DNA from: an uncultured Holophagaceae bacterium
GTDB lineage: Bacteria > Acidobacteriota > Holophagae > Holophagales > Holophagaceae
NCBI GenBank assembly: GCA_903937385.1
Contig: CAIZZF010000008.1
Span: 62,001-126,000 of the forward strand
Length of the DNA: 64,000 bases
Direction: 5' to 3'
Positions 33,763 through 43,970 of this stretch are shown here, piece by piece. Both the position numbers and the translations under genes were made by a program. The notes below the pieces were generated by a model. That model did not search any database. It saw only the letters and a program-made list of their open reading frames with translations, and was not told the origin of the DNA. Position 1 is the first letter of the stretch. Each line of letters begins with the position of its first letter.

Positions 33763-34329
33763 CTACTTCACCCGCTCCATGAAGGTGCGGTCCACGGTGT
33801 TCACCCGGATCTTCGAGGGCGCCTCCATGTAGGGGGGCACGCCGACGGTGATGCCGTTGCTGAGCTTGGCGGGCTTGTAGGAGCCGGTGGCATTGGCGTT
33901 CTTCATGACGGGATCGGTCTCCACGATCTCCAGGACCACGCTGGGGGGCAGGGTGGCACCCATGGGCTGGCCCTCGTAGAACTCGATCTCCACCTGCATG
34001 TTCGGTTCGAGGAAGACCAGGTCGTCCCCCAGGATCTCCTTGCTGACCTCGATCTGCTCGTAGGTCTCGTTGTTCATGAAGACCAGGCTGGCACCGTCCT
34101 CATAGAGGAACTCCAGCATGTGCTGCTCGAGGCTGGCCTTCTCCACCTTGTCGGAGCTGCCGAAGCGGTTCTCACGGTTGATGCCGTCCTTGAGGCGCTT
34201 CATCTTCACCTGGACCCGCGCGGGCAGGTTGCCGGGGGTCTGATGCTCGACGCTGATGACGCGGCAGAGCTCGTTCTCGAAGTTGACGATCATCCCGGCG
34301 CGAACCTGGGTGGCGAGAATGATGGGCAT
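33763..34329 (-). CDS. efp: Elongation factor P
   Basis: EF-P relieves ribosome stalling at polyproline. 188 residues, full length, with three beta-barrel domains starting MPIILATQVRAGMIVNFENEL and ending IRVNTVDRTFMERVK. The domain I tip, where E. coli has the modified PGKG lysine, reads TPGNLPARV, so the residue aligned with Lys34 is Asn. Neither lysylation nor rhamnosylation of that residue is then possible. The gene follows tRNA-Val on the same strand after a terminator. Confidence 0.95.
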   Translation of the reverse strand: MPIILATQVRAGMIVNFENELCRVISVEHQTPGNLPARVQVKMKRLKDGINRENRFGSSDKVEKASLEQHMLEFLYEDGASLVFMNNETYEQIEVSKEILGDDLVFLEPNMQVEIEFYEGQPMGATLPPSVVLEIVETDPVMKNANATGSYKPAKLSNGITVGVPPYMEAPSKIRVNTVDRTFMERVK

Positions 34330-34369
34330 GGGGGCTCCGTGGGGAGGAAGGCGGCTGCGGGTCTCTGTT

Positions 34370-34407
34370 CAAAAACCCCTCGCCGGGACCCCGGCGAGGG
34401 GTTTTTG
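34370..34407 (-). terminator. Terminator after tRNA-Val
   Basis: 18-bp arms CAAAAACCCCTCGCCGGG and its complement surround a 2-nt centre immediately after the tRNA. On the minus strand the 3' side ends in TTTTTG. It separates the tRNA from efp. Confidence 0.85.
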
Positions 34408-34480
34408 GTGGGCGTACCAGGATTCGAACCTGGGACTTCTACCGTGTGAAGGTAGCACTCTACCGCTGAGTTATACGCCC
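34406..34480 (-). tRNA. tRNA-Val (anticodon CAC)
   Basis: The cloverleaf is complete: acceptor GGGCGTA/TACGCCC, D-loop AACTCAGCGGTAGAGT, anticodon stem CTACC/GGTAG with loop TTCACAC (CAC, reads GTG), T-arm CCAGG-TTCGAAT-CCTGG, discriminator A, and an encoded CCA. Confidence 0.97.
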
Positions 34481-34526
34481 GCGGTCGAACAGAATACCTC
34501 AGGGTCGGGCCGTTTCCAAGACCGAA

Positions 34527-35744
34527 TCAGCGGCCGTCACCAACCCGGCGCAGGGTCTCGGCGAAGCGGGGGGCATCCGCCGCCCGCAGGCCGCAGAGAC
34601 CCACCCGCAGTCCTTCCGGCAGGGGTACGGTGAAGACGCCCTCGGCCTTGAGACGGGTGCAGACCGCCTCGGGCTCTGGCGTGGGCACCGTAACGAAGAA
34701 GCCGCCCTGCCAGCGGAGCGCCTCCCGGCCGTTGGTCTCCAGGGCCGCGTCCAGGGCCAGGGCCCGAGAAGCCAGCACCTCGGACCAGTGGCGATGCTCC
34801 GCGGAGAGCCGGGCCTGGGCCTTGCCCTCCCGTGCCAGCCGCAGCAGCAGCGCCTGGGGGGCCTTGGCGCAGTTGGACCAGGTGCCGCGGCAGGACTGGG
34901 TGAGGGCCGCCTGTAGGGTCGGGTCACCACTCCAGGGAAACGCGATGGCCCCCGCCCGCCCGCCATAGAGGGTCATGGACTTCGAGAGCGACATGCAGGC
35001 ACCCACCAGCACCGTTCCTTCGGCGCCGAGGGCCGCGTAGTCCGCCAGGGCCTCCGCCACGGCGGCGGGCTCCCGGGTGTAGTCCAGGTAGGCGAAGTCG
35101 AGGAGCAGGGTCACGGGGCCGAGGGCCGCGATGTCCCGCAGCAGGCCGAGCAGGACGACCCGGTCCACGGCGGACAGGCTGCGCCCGGTGGGGTTGTGGC
35201 AGGGGTCGTTGAGCCAGAGCAGCACCCGGCCCTGGGTCTTCATCAGGGCACGAAGGGCCGCATCCCAGGCCGTCGCGTCCAGGGGCTCCCCCGCCGCGGG
35301 CCAGGGGGCGGTGATCACGCCCACGCCGTTCTCCGCGGCCAGGGTGGCGTAGGGACCCCAGTAGGGCGCCGTGGTCAGCACGGACTGGCCGCGCTCCAGG
35401 AAGTTGCGCAGGGACAGGCCCAGGGCGCCGCTGCCCCCGGGGGTGGCGCAGGCGGCACCGGCCTGGGTGGCTGAGGGCCAGTGGCGCTGGACCAGGGCCT
35501 TCAGGTAGGCCGGGTCCCCCGCGATGGGCGCGTAGGGCGCCACCTCCAGGGCCGTCAGCTCACGCCAGAGGTCCATGACGGTCTCGAGCACCACCAGCTG
35601 CCCCGCATCGTCCAGGAGGGCACCCACGGTGGCGTTGAGGACGGAGCCGCCTGCGGCCTTGAAGGCCTGGGCCTCGGCGTTCAGCGCGAAGATCGGATCG
35701 TCCGACGGGAAGGCCCGCCGAGAGGGGATGAGCTGTTCGGTCAT
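34527..35744 (-). CDS. Class I/II aminotransferase (aspartate/aromatic type)
   Basis: 405 residues of a fold-type I PLP aminotransferase. Visible motifs are ATPGGSGALGLSLRNFL, APYWGPYATLAAENG, LNDPCHNPTGRSLS (NPTG, substrate/PLP contact), LLLDFAYLDYT and SLSKSMTLYGGRAGA with the PLP lysine. The sequence is most like the aspartate/aromatic group, but the substrate cannot be read from the sequence. An aromatic role would fit the pheA and iorAB genes in this window. It is upstream of tRNA-Val on the same strand and diverges from the YeiH gene. Confidence 0.85.
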   Translation of the reverse strand: MTEQLIPSRRAFPSDDPIFALNAEAQAFKAAGGSVLNATVGALLDDAGQLVVLETVMDLWRELTALEVAPYAPIAGDPAYLKALVQRHWPSATQAGAACATPGGSGALGLSLRNFLERGQSVLTTAPYWGPYATLAAENGVGVITAPWPAAGEPLDATAWDAALRALMKTQGRVLLWLNDPCHNPTGRSLSAVDRVVLLGLLRDIAALGPVTLLLDFAYLDYTREPAAVAEALADYAALGAEGTVLVGACMSLSKSMTLYGGRAGAIAFPWSGDPTLQAALTQSCRGTWSNCAKAPQALLLRLAREGKAQARLSAEHRHWSEVLASRALALDAALETNGREALRWQGGFFVTVPTPEPEAVCTRLKAEGVFTVPLPEGLRVGLCGLRAADAPRFAETLRRVGDGR

Positions 35745-35829
35745 GGGGAATTATCAATCAAACCGTCCTTGACCGAAGTCCGGTCCTCCCGGCATGGCTG
35801 ATCATTTGATCTTGTATTACCATATTCCC

Positions 35830-36801
35830 ATGCATGAAAAACCATGGGCAGCCCAGGGCTCCCGCGTCCTCCTGGGCGTTGGCGCCCTGCTGGCCCTGGC
35901 TCCTTTCACCCCCGCTGCCGCGGCGCTGGTGGGCGGTGGCCTGCTCGCCCTCACCCTGGGCAACCCCCTGCAGGGACGGACGCAGGCCTGGACGCACCGC
36001 CTCCTGCCCCTGGCCGTGGTGGGCCTGGGCGCGGACATGAACCTGCGGGCCGTGGCCAGGGCCGGCCTGCACGGCCTTGGCTACACCATCCTGAGCATCG
36101 CGCTGGTGCTGGCCCTGGGGTGGTGGCTGGCGCGGCTGCTGAAGGTGGAGCGCGATGCGGGGCTGCTCATTGCCGTGGGCACCGCCATCTGCGGCGGCAG
36201 CGCCATCGCCGCGGTGGCACCGGTCCTGCGCGCCCGGGCCCACGACACCACCGTGGCGCTGGCCACGGTGTTCCTCCTCAACGCGGTAGCTCTGGTTGTC
36301 TTTCCACCGCTGGGGCACTTGACGCACCTGAGCCAGGACGCCTTCGGGCTCTGGGCGGCTCTGGCCATCCACGACACCAGCTCCGTGGTCGGCGCCGGCC
36401 TCGCCTATGGGCCGCGGGCCCTGGAAGTTGCGACCACCGTGAAGCTGGCCCGAGCGCTCTGGATCGTGCCGCTCACCTTGCTCATCGGCTGGTGGATGGC
36501 CCGGCGCGGCGCGGCCACCCCGGATGCGCCGCCAGTGAAGCGGCCCTGGTTCATCGCAGGCTTCCTGGCCATGGCCGCCCTGGTCACCTTCATACCGGCC
36601 CTGCACACCGCGGGTCACCTGGTGGCCCTCGCCGCGCGCCGTGCCCTGGTGCTGACGCTCTTCCTCATCGGCGCGGGACTGAGCCGAGATGCCCTCCGCT
36701 CCGTGGGCTTCCGCCCCTTCCTGCAGGGCGTGCTGCTGTGGCTCCTGGTTGGCTCACTGGGCCTCGGTGCCGTGAAGTTGGGGCTGCTCTCTCTGGGGTG
36801 A
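35830..36801 (+). CDS. YeiH-type putative sulfate/anion exporter
   Basis: About 323 residues with about nine to ten TM helices, of the UPF0324/YeiH family. Signature regions are VGLGADMNLRAV, VGTAICGGSAIAAVAPVLRARAHDTTVALATVFLLN and AIHDTSSVVGAGLAYG. Members are annotated as putative sulfate exporters, mostly by association. Start choice is weak: ATG 35830 (MHEKPW) puts the first TM at a usual distance, while an ATG at 35794 adds 12 residues; neither has a good ribosome-binding site. The gene is monocistronic by position. The following gap 36802-37053 holds no gene. Confidence 0.8.
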   Translation: MHEKPWAAQGSRVLLGVGALLALAPFTPAAAALVGGGLLALTLGNPLQGRTQAWTHRLLPLAVVGLGADMNLRAVARAGLHGLGYTILSIALVLALGWWLARLLKVERDAGLLIAVGTAICGGSAIAAVAPVLRARAHDTTVALATVFLLNAVALVVFPPLGHLTHLSQDAFGLWAALAIHDTSSVVGAGLAYGPRALEVATTVKLARALWIVPLTLLIGWWMARRGAATPDAPPVKRPWFIAGFLAMAALVTFIPALHTAGHLVALAARRALVLTLFLIGAGLSRDALRSVGFRPFLQGVLLWLLVGSLGLGAVKLGLLSLG

Positions 36802-37053
36802 TGCCCCCTCCGCAAGGCTGCCAGTCGAGTGCCGGACAGATTTCGGAGGGCACTGTTGAGCTGTGCCTCGCTTGACGTCTTTATTACCCAACCCGAGGAC
36901 AGCAATCCGTAAGTTGCTCCCCTAGGCAGCAAGGGTGCTGCCAAAAAACAGATACATCTGGAGCGAGTTAGGTGTTCCATCCCAGCCGGAAGTCTGATAC
37001 ACCCTTAGAACCAATCCTTCTCCACAAAAAATTATTTTCGCTCGGGGTCCTGC

Positions 37054-37857
<804 letters not shown>

Positions 37858-37881
37858 GAAGGAGAGCTTATCAACACGCCC

Positions 37882-39819
37882 ATGAACGACACCCTTCCCC
37901 GCCTCCTCCGGAGCAACGCCGCGAAATACGGCGCCGGCAAGGTCGCCCTCCGCGAAAAGGAGCTGGGCGTCTGGCAGCCCTACTCCTGGAGCGACTACTT
38001 CGAGCACGTCCACTACTTCACCCTCGGCCTCGTGTCCCTCGGACTCGCCAAGGGGGACACCATCTCCATCATCGGCGACAACCGGCCGGAGTGGCTCTTT
38101 GCGGAGCTGTCGGCCCAGAGCGCCGGTGCCATCGGGATCGGCCTCTACCAGGACGCCATCCTCAAGGAAGTGTCCTACATCATCAACCTGGCCGAGTCGA
38201 AGTTCATCGTGGCCGAGGACCAGGAGCAGGTGGACAAGGTCCTGGACATGGGCGACGAGCTGACGACCGTCAAGTACATCGTCTACACCGACCCCCGGGG
38301 CATGCGGAAGTACGAGGATTCCCGACTGATCTCCTTCCCCGCCGTCGAGGACCTGGGTCGGGAGTACGAGCAGGCCCACCCCGGCGCCTACGACGCGCTG
38401 GTGGACGCCACGGCGGCGGAAGATCCCGCCCACATCTGCATCACCTCGGGCACCACGGGCCACCCGAAGCTGGCGGTCCTCTCCCACCGCAACATGCTCT
38501 CCATGGCCACGAACCTCGGGAAGGTGGACCCGAAGCTGGAGACGGACGAGTTCGTCAGCTTCCTGCCCCTGCCCTGGGTCGGCGAGCAGATGATGAGCGT
38601 CGCCAGCGGGCTGCTCTTCGGCTTCACGGTGAGCTTCCCCGAGGCGCCGGAGACCACCACCGAGAACATCCGGGAGATCGGTCCCCATCTCCTCTTCAGC
38701 CCGCCCCGGGTCTGGGAGAACCTGGCCGCCACGGTGCAGGTCAAGATCCTCGACGCCTCGCCCCTCAAGCGGTTCCTCTACAACTGGTGCCTGCCCATCG
38801 GCTACGAGTGGGCCGACCTGAAGTTCCAGAAGAAGACGCCGACCCTGCCGCAGAAGCTCCGCTACGGGCTCGCCTACGTGCTGGTCTTCCGGGCCCTGAA
38901 GGACCGCATCGGCTTCAGCCGCATCCGCTCTGCCTCCACGGGCGGCGCCGCCCTGGGTCCGGACACCTTCCGGTTCTTCCACGCCCTGGGGGTCAACCTC
39001 AAGCAGATCTATGGCCAGACGGAGATCTTCGGCATCTCCTGCATCCATCGGGATGGCGACATCGACTTCGACTCCGTCGGCAAGCCCATCCCCGAGACGG
39101 AGATCCGCATCGACAATCCCGATCCCAAGGGCGTCGGCGAGGTCGTGTCCCGCAGTGCGGCCCTCTTCCAGGGCTACTACAAGGCCGAGGCCGCCACAGC
39201 CGAGACCATCGTCGACGGCTGGCTCCGCTCCGGTGACGCCGGCTACTTCGATCCGAATGGGCACCTGGTGATCATCGACCGCATGAAGGACATCATGACC
39301 CTTCAGAGCGGTGAGCGCTTCAGCCCGCAGTTCATCGAGAACAAGATGAAGTTCAGCCCCTACGTCAAGGAGGCGGTCTGCATCGGTCAGGGGCGCGACT
39401 TCGTCATGGCGCTCATCTGCATCGACTTCAGCATCCTCGGCAAGTGGGCGGAGGACCACCGGATCGGCTACACCACCTACACCGACCTGGCCTCCAAGCC
39501 TGAGGTCTACGACCTTGTCGAGAAGGAGGTCCGCAAGGTCAACGGGACCCTGGTCGGCTCCCAGCGGATCCAGAAGTTCGCCCTGCTCTACAAGGAGCTC
39601 GACGCCGACGACGACGAACTCACCCGCACCCGCAAGGTCCGGCGCGGCTTCGTGGACCAGAAGTACGCCGACATCATCGAGGGCATCTACGCCGGCGCCG
39701 CCCAGATCCCCATTGACGCCGTCATCAAGTACCAGGACGGCAAGACCTCCCAGCTCAAGACCACGATCCACGTCCGTGACCTCAGTTCCCCCGAGGACAC
39801 GCGGCCGGCCACCACCTGA
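37882..39819 (+). CDS. AMP-forming long-chain acyl-CoA synthetase-like protein
   Basis: 645 residues of the ANL adenylating superfamily: A3 ITSGTTGHPKLAVLSHRN, A5 IYGQTE, A7 LRSGDAGYFDPNGHLVIIDRMKDIM, and a C-terminal lid. Length and sequence fit the long-chain fatty acyl-CoA ligase branch. Placement inside a liv operon is typical of clusters thought to import and activate a carboxylic acid substrate (fatty, dicarboxylic or aromatic). That is context inference. GGAGAG lies 17 nt before the ATG, farther than ideal. Confidence 0.9.
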   Translation: MNDTLPRLLRSNAAKYGAGKVALREKELGVWQPYSWSDYFEHVHYFTLGLVSLGLAKGDTISIIGDNRPEWLFAELSAQSAGAIGIGLYQDAILKEVSYIINLAESKFIVAEDQEQVDKVLDMGDELTTVKYIVYTDPRGMRKYEDSRLISFPAVEDLGREYEQAHPGAYDALVDATAAEDPAHICITSGTTGHPKLAVLSHRNMLSMATNLGKVDPKLETDEFVSFLPLPWVGEQMMSVASGLLFGFTVSFPEAPETTTENIREIGPHLLFSPPRVWENLAATVQVKILDASPLKRFLYNWCLPIGYEWADLKFQKKTPTLPQKLRYGLAYVLVFRALKDRIGFSRIRSASTGGAALGPDTFRFFHALGVNLKQIYGQTEIFGISCIHRDGDIDFDSVGKPIPETEIRIDNPDPKGVGEVVSRSAALFQGYYKAEAATAETIVDGWLRSGDAGYFDPNGHLVIIDRMKDIMTLQSGERFSPQFIENKMKFSPYVKEAVCIGQGRDFVMALICIDFSILGKWAEDHRIGYTTYTDLASKPEVYDLVEKEVRKVNGTLVGSQRIQKFALLYKELDADDDELTRTRKVRRGFVDQKYADIIEGIYAGAAQIPIDAVIKYQDGKTSQLKTTIHVRDLSSPEDTRPATT

Positions 39820-39850
39820 AGCAGGACACCGGAAGCAACCAGGAGACTCC

Positions 39851-40741
39851 ATGGAGTTCTACCTCCAACTCGTGATCTCGGGACTTGTGCTCGGGTCGAT
39901 CTACGCCCTCGTGGCGCTCGGCTTCGCGATCATCTTCAAGTCCACCAGCGTCGTGAACTTCGCCCAGGGCGAGCTCATGATGTTCGGGGCCTACTTCTGC
40001 TTCTCCATGGTCGTGCAGTACAAGGTCCCCTGGATCTGGGCCTTCCTGATCACCATCCTGTTCTCCATCGCCCTCGCACTGGTCGTGGAGCGGCTGATCC
40101 TGCGCCCGATGATCGGGGAACCGGTCATCTCGATCATCATGGTGACCATCGGCCTCTCCTCGGTACTCCGCAGCATCGTGACCGCCATCTGGGGCACGCA
40201 GATCCAGGTCTACGATCCCCCCCTCTTCCCGGAGGCGACGGTCAACCTCGTCGGTGTCCCCACCAGTCAGGTCTACCTCTGGAGCTTCGGCCTGTCGGCG
40301 GTGCTCCTCGCGCTCTTCGCCGTCTTCTTCAAGTATTCCAAGGCCGGCGTGGCCATGCGGGCCACCGCCTTCTCCAATCAGGTGGCCCTCTCCATGGGCA
40401 TCCCCGTGAAGAACATCTTTGCCCTCGCCTGGTGCATCGCCTCGGTGGTCTCGGCCATCGGGGGCATCCTGATCGGCAGCATCAACGGCATCAACGTCCA
40501 GCTTGGCCACTTCGGCCTGAAGGTCTTCCCGGCGGTCATCCTGGGCGGCCTTGACTCCATCCCCGGAGCCGCCATCGGCGGACTCATCGTGGGTGTCCTG
40601 GAGAACCTCTCGGATGGCGTCCTGAAGACCACCTTCGGCCTCTCCGGCATCAAGGAAGTCGCGCCCTACGTCTTCCTCGTCATCATCCTGATGATCAAGC
40701 CCTACGGGCTCTTCGGCAAGAAGGAGATCGAGCGGATATGA
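39851..40741 (+). CDS. livH: Branched-chain amino acid-type ABC permease
   Basis: 296 residues from ATG 39851 with AGGAGA upstream. LivH hallmarks are SGLVLGSIYALVALGFAIIFKSTSVVNFAQGELMMFGAY, RATAFSNQVALSMGI, and GGLDSIPGAAIGGLIVGVLENL near the C-terminus. About eight TM helices. It pairs with the LivM subunit immediately downstream to form the membrane channel of the importer. Confidence 0.95.
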   Translation: MEFYLQLVISGLVLGSIYALVALGFAIIFKSTSVVNFAQGELMMFGAYFCFSMVVQYKVPWIWAFLITILFSIALALVVERLILRPMIGEPVISIIMVTIGLSSVLRSIVTAIWGTQIQVYDPPLFPEATVNLVGVPTSQVYLWSFGLSAVLLALFAVFFKYSKAGVAMRATAFSNQVALSMGIPVKNIFALAWCIASVVSAIGGILIGSINGINVQLGHFGLKVFPAVILGGLDSIPGAAIGGLIVGVLENLSDGVLKTTFGLSGIKEVAPYVFLVIILMIKPYGLFGKKEIERI

Positions 40742-40775
40742 GGACCGAGACTCCAATGACTGATCGGATCGAGCC

Positions 40776-41828
40776 ATGAGCGTAGCCCACTGTGGAGACT
40801 TCCGGCAGACCTACAAGGACGACATGCTGGTCCTCCGGACCCGGTTCATCCGGATCGCCGTAGGCGCCTTCGTCCTCCTCCTCTACCTCTCGCCGCTGTT
40901 CTCGTCCAACTACGTCACCAGCACCATGACGACCATCGCCATCGCGGTGATCGGCGCCCTCGGGATCAACGTCGTCACGGGCTTCACCGGCCAGATCTCC
41001 CTGGGCCAGGGCGCCTTCATGGGCGTGGGCGCCTTCGCCTGCTCCTACTTCATGCGGGTCGTCCACATGCCGTTCTGGCTCGCCATGCCCATGGCCGGCC
41101 TGACCTCGGCAGCCGTGGGCATGATCTTCGGCCTGCCCAGCGCCCGCCTGAAGGGGCTCTACCTCGCGATCGCCACCCTGGCCGCGCAGTTCATCCTGCA
41201 GTACGTCTTCATGCACCTGGATGCCGTCACGGGCGGCAGCAACGGGATTCCTTCCCCGCCTCCGGAGTTCGGCACGTTTGCCTTCGACGGGGACCGCTCC
41301 AAGTACTACCTGACCATCACCGTGGCCATCGCCGCCGTCATCTTCACCACGAACCTGCTCCGGTCCCGCAGTGGCCGGGCTTTCATCGCGGTCCGCGACC
41401 ACCACCTCTCCGCCGAGATCATGGGCGTGAACCTGTTCAAGTACCGACTGCTCTCCTTCGCTGTGAGCGCCTTCTACGCCGGAATCGCCGGCAGCCTCTG
41501 GGGCATGTACACGGGCTACATCTCCGCGGAACACTTCACCATCACGGAGTCCATCAACTACCTCGCCATGATCATCATCGGCGGCCTGGGCAGCGTCCTG
41601 GGTTCCATCTTCGGCGCCATCTTCATGACGCTGCTGCCCCAGGTGCTGACCGTCGGGACCGGCGCGCTTGCGGACATCTTCCCCAAGATCGGTTTCCTGA
41701 TCATGAGCTTCAAGGACGGCGTGTTCGGCATCATCGTCATCCTGTTCCTGATCTTCGAACCGGACGGCCTCGCCCACCGCTGGCGAATGATCAAGACCTA
41801 CTGGAAGCTCTACCCGTTCAGCTACTGA
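40776..41828 (+). CDS. livM: Branched-chain amino acid-type ABC permease
   Basis: 350 residues. LivM hallmarks are ALGINVVTGFTGQISLGQGAFMGVGAFACSY, IAVRDHHLSAEIMGVNLFKYRLLSFAVSAFYAGIAGSLWG, and IIIGGLGSVLGSIFGAIFM. An N-terminal cytoplasmic stretch of about 25 residues precedes the first helix; the codon at 40776 has no strong ribosome-binding site. It follows livH by 34 bp and precedes the binding-protein gene. Confidence 0.95.
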   Translation: MSVAHCGDFRQTYKDDMLVLRTRFIRIAVGAFVLLLYLSPLFSSNYVTSTMTTIAIAVIGALGINVVTGFTGQISLGQGAFMGVGAFACSYFMRVVHMPFWLAMPMAGLTSAAVGMIFGLPSARLKGLYLAIATLAAQFILQYVFMHLDAVTGGSNGIPSPPPEFGTFAFDGDRSKYYLTITVAIAAVIFTTNLLRSRSGRAFIAVRDHHLSAEIMGVNLFKYRLLSFAVSAFYAGIAGSLWGMYTGYISAEHFTITESINYLAMIIIGGLGSVLGSIFGAIFMTLLPQVLTVGTGALADIFPKIGFLIMSFKDGVFGIIVILFLIFEPDGLAHRWRMIKTYWKLYPFSY

Positions 41829-41892
41829 TCGCGCACCTCTCGCTTCATCAGCTCCACCCGCACGTTCCCTCTCTCTTGGAAAGGAGACCGCA

Positions 41893-43059
41893 ATGAAACG
41901 TCTTACCGCGTCCATCGCTCTCGCTGCCATGGCTCTCCTGGCGGCGCCCCTCATGGGGCAGGACATCGTCATCGGCAACATCGCCGACATCACCGGAGGC
42001 ACCGGCGATGTGGGCAAGCCCTACGCTGAGGGCATCAAGGCCTACACCGACTACATCAACGCCAACGGCGGCATCAACGGCAGGAAGATCAAGCTTCTCC
42101 AGCAGGACTACGCCTACAAGATTCCCGAGGCGCTCAGCCTCTACAAGAAGTTCAAGGACCAGGACAAGGTCGTGGCCATCCAGGGCTGGGGCAGTGGTGA
42201 CACCGAGGCTCTCAAGGAGCAGGTCGCCAAGGACCAGATTCCCTACTTCTCCGCCTCCTATTCCGCGCACCTCACGGACCCCGCCAAGTCCCCCTACAAC
42301 TTCTTCTGCGCCGTGGACTACTCCACCGCCCTCCGCGGCTGCCTGAAGTACATCAAGGACAACTGGAAGGAGAAGCGCAAGCCCAAGGTTGCCTTCATCT
42401 ATCCCGACGTCGGCTACGGCAAGGCCCCCATCCCCGCCGGCAAGGCCTATGCCCTGGAACTCGGCTTCGAGATCGTTGGTGAAGAGAACGTGGACCTGAA
42501 GGCCCTGGAGGCCACCACCCAGCTCCTGAACCTCAAGAAGAAGGACCCGGACTTCGCCTGGATCGGCGGCACCAAGCCCTCCACCTCCGTGATCCTCAAG
42601 GACGCCAAGAAGCTGGGCCTGCGCACCAAGTTCTTCGGCAACATCTGGAGCGCGGATGAAGAGTCCCCGAAGATGACCGGTGGCGCCGAAGAGGGCTACC
42701 TCTTCGTCGTGGGCGCCGCCCTCTATGGCGACAAGGGCGCCGGCATGGACGTCATCAAGAAGGTCAGCGGCGGCCAGCTCCGCGTCAGCAGCTGGATCCG
42801 TGGCTGGGTCTCCATGATGGTGATGTGCGAAGTGCTGAAGACCGCCGACAAGAACAAGGAACTGACCGGCCCCGGCATCCGGAAGTACGCCGAGCAGCTC
42901 ACCAACCTGAACACCCAGGGCCTCACCGCCCCCATCACCTACAGCAACAGCGACCACCGTCCCTTCACCTCCGTCATCCTGGCGGAGTTCGCCGGGGGCA
43001 AGATGGTCCGCAAGGGCACCATCGACCTGCCCCGCCGCGCGGACTGGAAGGGCTTCTGA
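41893..43059 (+). CDS. livK: ABC transporter substrate-binding protein (LivK family)
   Basis: 388 residues with a clear Sec signal (MKRLTASIALAAMALLAAPLMG, cleavage before Q). The mature part is a type I periplasmic binding fold (IVIGNIADITGGTGDVGKPYAEGIKAYTDYINANGGINGRKIKLLQQD). AAAGGAGA precedes the start. The ligand cannot be read from sequence. The linked CoA ligases suggest an organic acid rather than an amino acid (inference). A 96-bp gap follows before livF. Confidence 0.93.
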   Translation: MKRLTASIALAAMALLAAPLMGQDIVIGNIADITGGTGDVGKPYAEGIKAYTDYINANGGINGRKIKLLQQDYAYKIPEALSLYKKFKDQDKVVAIQGWGSGDTEALKEQVAKDQIPYFSASYSAHLTDPAKSPYNFFCAVDYSTALRGCLKYIKDNWKEKRKPKVAFIYPDVGYGKAPIPAGKAYALELGFEIVGEENVDLKALEATTQLLNLKKKDPDFAWIGGTKPSTSVILKDAKKLGLRTKFFGNIWSADEESPKMTGGAEEGYLFVVGAALYGDKGAGMDVIKKVSGGQLRVSSWIRGWVSMMVMCEVLKTADKNKELTGPGIRKYAEQLTNLNTQGLTAPITYSNSDHRPFTSVILAEFAGGKMVRKGTIDLPRRADWKGF

Positions 43060-43155
43060 TCGGCTGACCAGGAGGCGGGGGGAGTCCGCTCCCCCCGCCG
43101 CTCCTGCTCTGCTGGATCCATCTCCTCCACACGAAAGGGACGAAGAGCCGAACCC

Positions 43156-43950
43156 ATGCTGACCGTCAACAACATCGAGGTCGTTTACAACGACGTGATC
43201 CTGGTCCTCAAGGGGCTGTCCCTCTCCTGTGAGGAAGGGAAGATCACCACCCTCCTCGGCGCCAATGGGGCCGGGAAGTCCACCACCCTCAAGGCCATCT
43301 CTGGACTCCTGAAAAGCGAGGAGGGCGAGGTCACCAAGGGGACCATCGAGTTCATGGGCGAAAAGATCAATGGCATGGATCCCGAGAAGATCGTCCGCAA
43401 GGGGATCTTCCAGGTCATGGAAGGCCGGCGGGTCTTCGAGGATCTCGACATCGTCGAGAACCTCCGCTGCGGTGCCTACACCAGGAACGACCGGGCGGGG
43501 GTCAAGCGGGACATCGACCTGGTCTTCGACTATTTCCCCATCCTCAAGGAACGCCGGAACCAGCTGTCCGGGTACCTCTCGGGAGGCGAGCAGCAGATGC
43601 TCGCCATCGGCCGGGCCCTCATGGCCAGGCCCAAGCTCCTGCTCCTGGACGAGCCCAGCCTCGGGCTGGCGCCCCTGCTCGTGCAGGAGATCTTCGGCAT
43701 CATCGCCAAGATCAACCAGGAAGAGAAGACGACCATCCTCCTGGTCGAGCAGAATGCCTCCCTGGCGCTGCAGGTCGCGAACTACGGCTACATCATGGAG
43801 ATGGGCAAGGTCGTCCTGGACGGTCCCTGCGAGAAGCTCCGCGAGAACCAGGACGTCAAGGAGTTCTACCTCGGCATCGGTGAGAGCGGCAGCAAGCGGT
43901 CCTTCAAGAACGCCAAGCACTACAAGCGGCGCAAGCGCTGGCTGTCCTAG
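43156..43950 (+). CDS. livF: Branched-chain amino acid-type ABC transporter ATPase
   Basis: 264 residues. Walker A GANGAGKST, signature LSGGEQQMLAIGRAL, Walker B LLLLDEPSLGLAP, H-loop VEQNASLAL. The C-terminus is extended by a basic stretch (KRSFKNAKHYKRRKRWLS) beyond the usual LivF end. It completes the importer with livG. Confidence 0.95.
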   Translation: MLTVNNIEVVYNDVILVLKGLSLSCEEGKITTLLGANGAGKSTTLKAISGLLKSEEGEVTKGTIEFMGEKINGMDPEKIVRKGIFQVMEGRRVFEDLDIVENLRCGAYTRNDRAGVKRDIDLVFDYFPILKERRNQLSGYLSGGEQQMLAIGRALMARPKLLLLDEPSLGLAPLLVQEIFGIIAKINQEEKTTILLVEQNASLALQVANYGYIMEMGKVVLDGPCEKLRENQDVKEFYLGIGESGSKRSFKNAKHYKRRKRWLS

Positions 43951-43970
43951 ATTCCCGAGAGAGGCACCCC

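Noticed and set aside
36933-36955. Hairpin GGCAGC/GCTGCC before livG
   Set aside because: It is followed by A rather than T on the plus strand and the stem is only 6 bp; no regulatory claim is supported.
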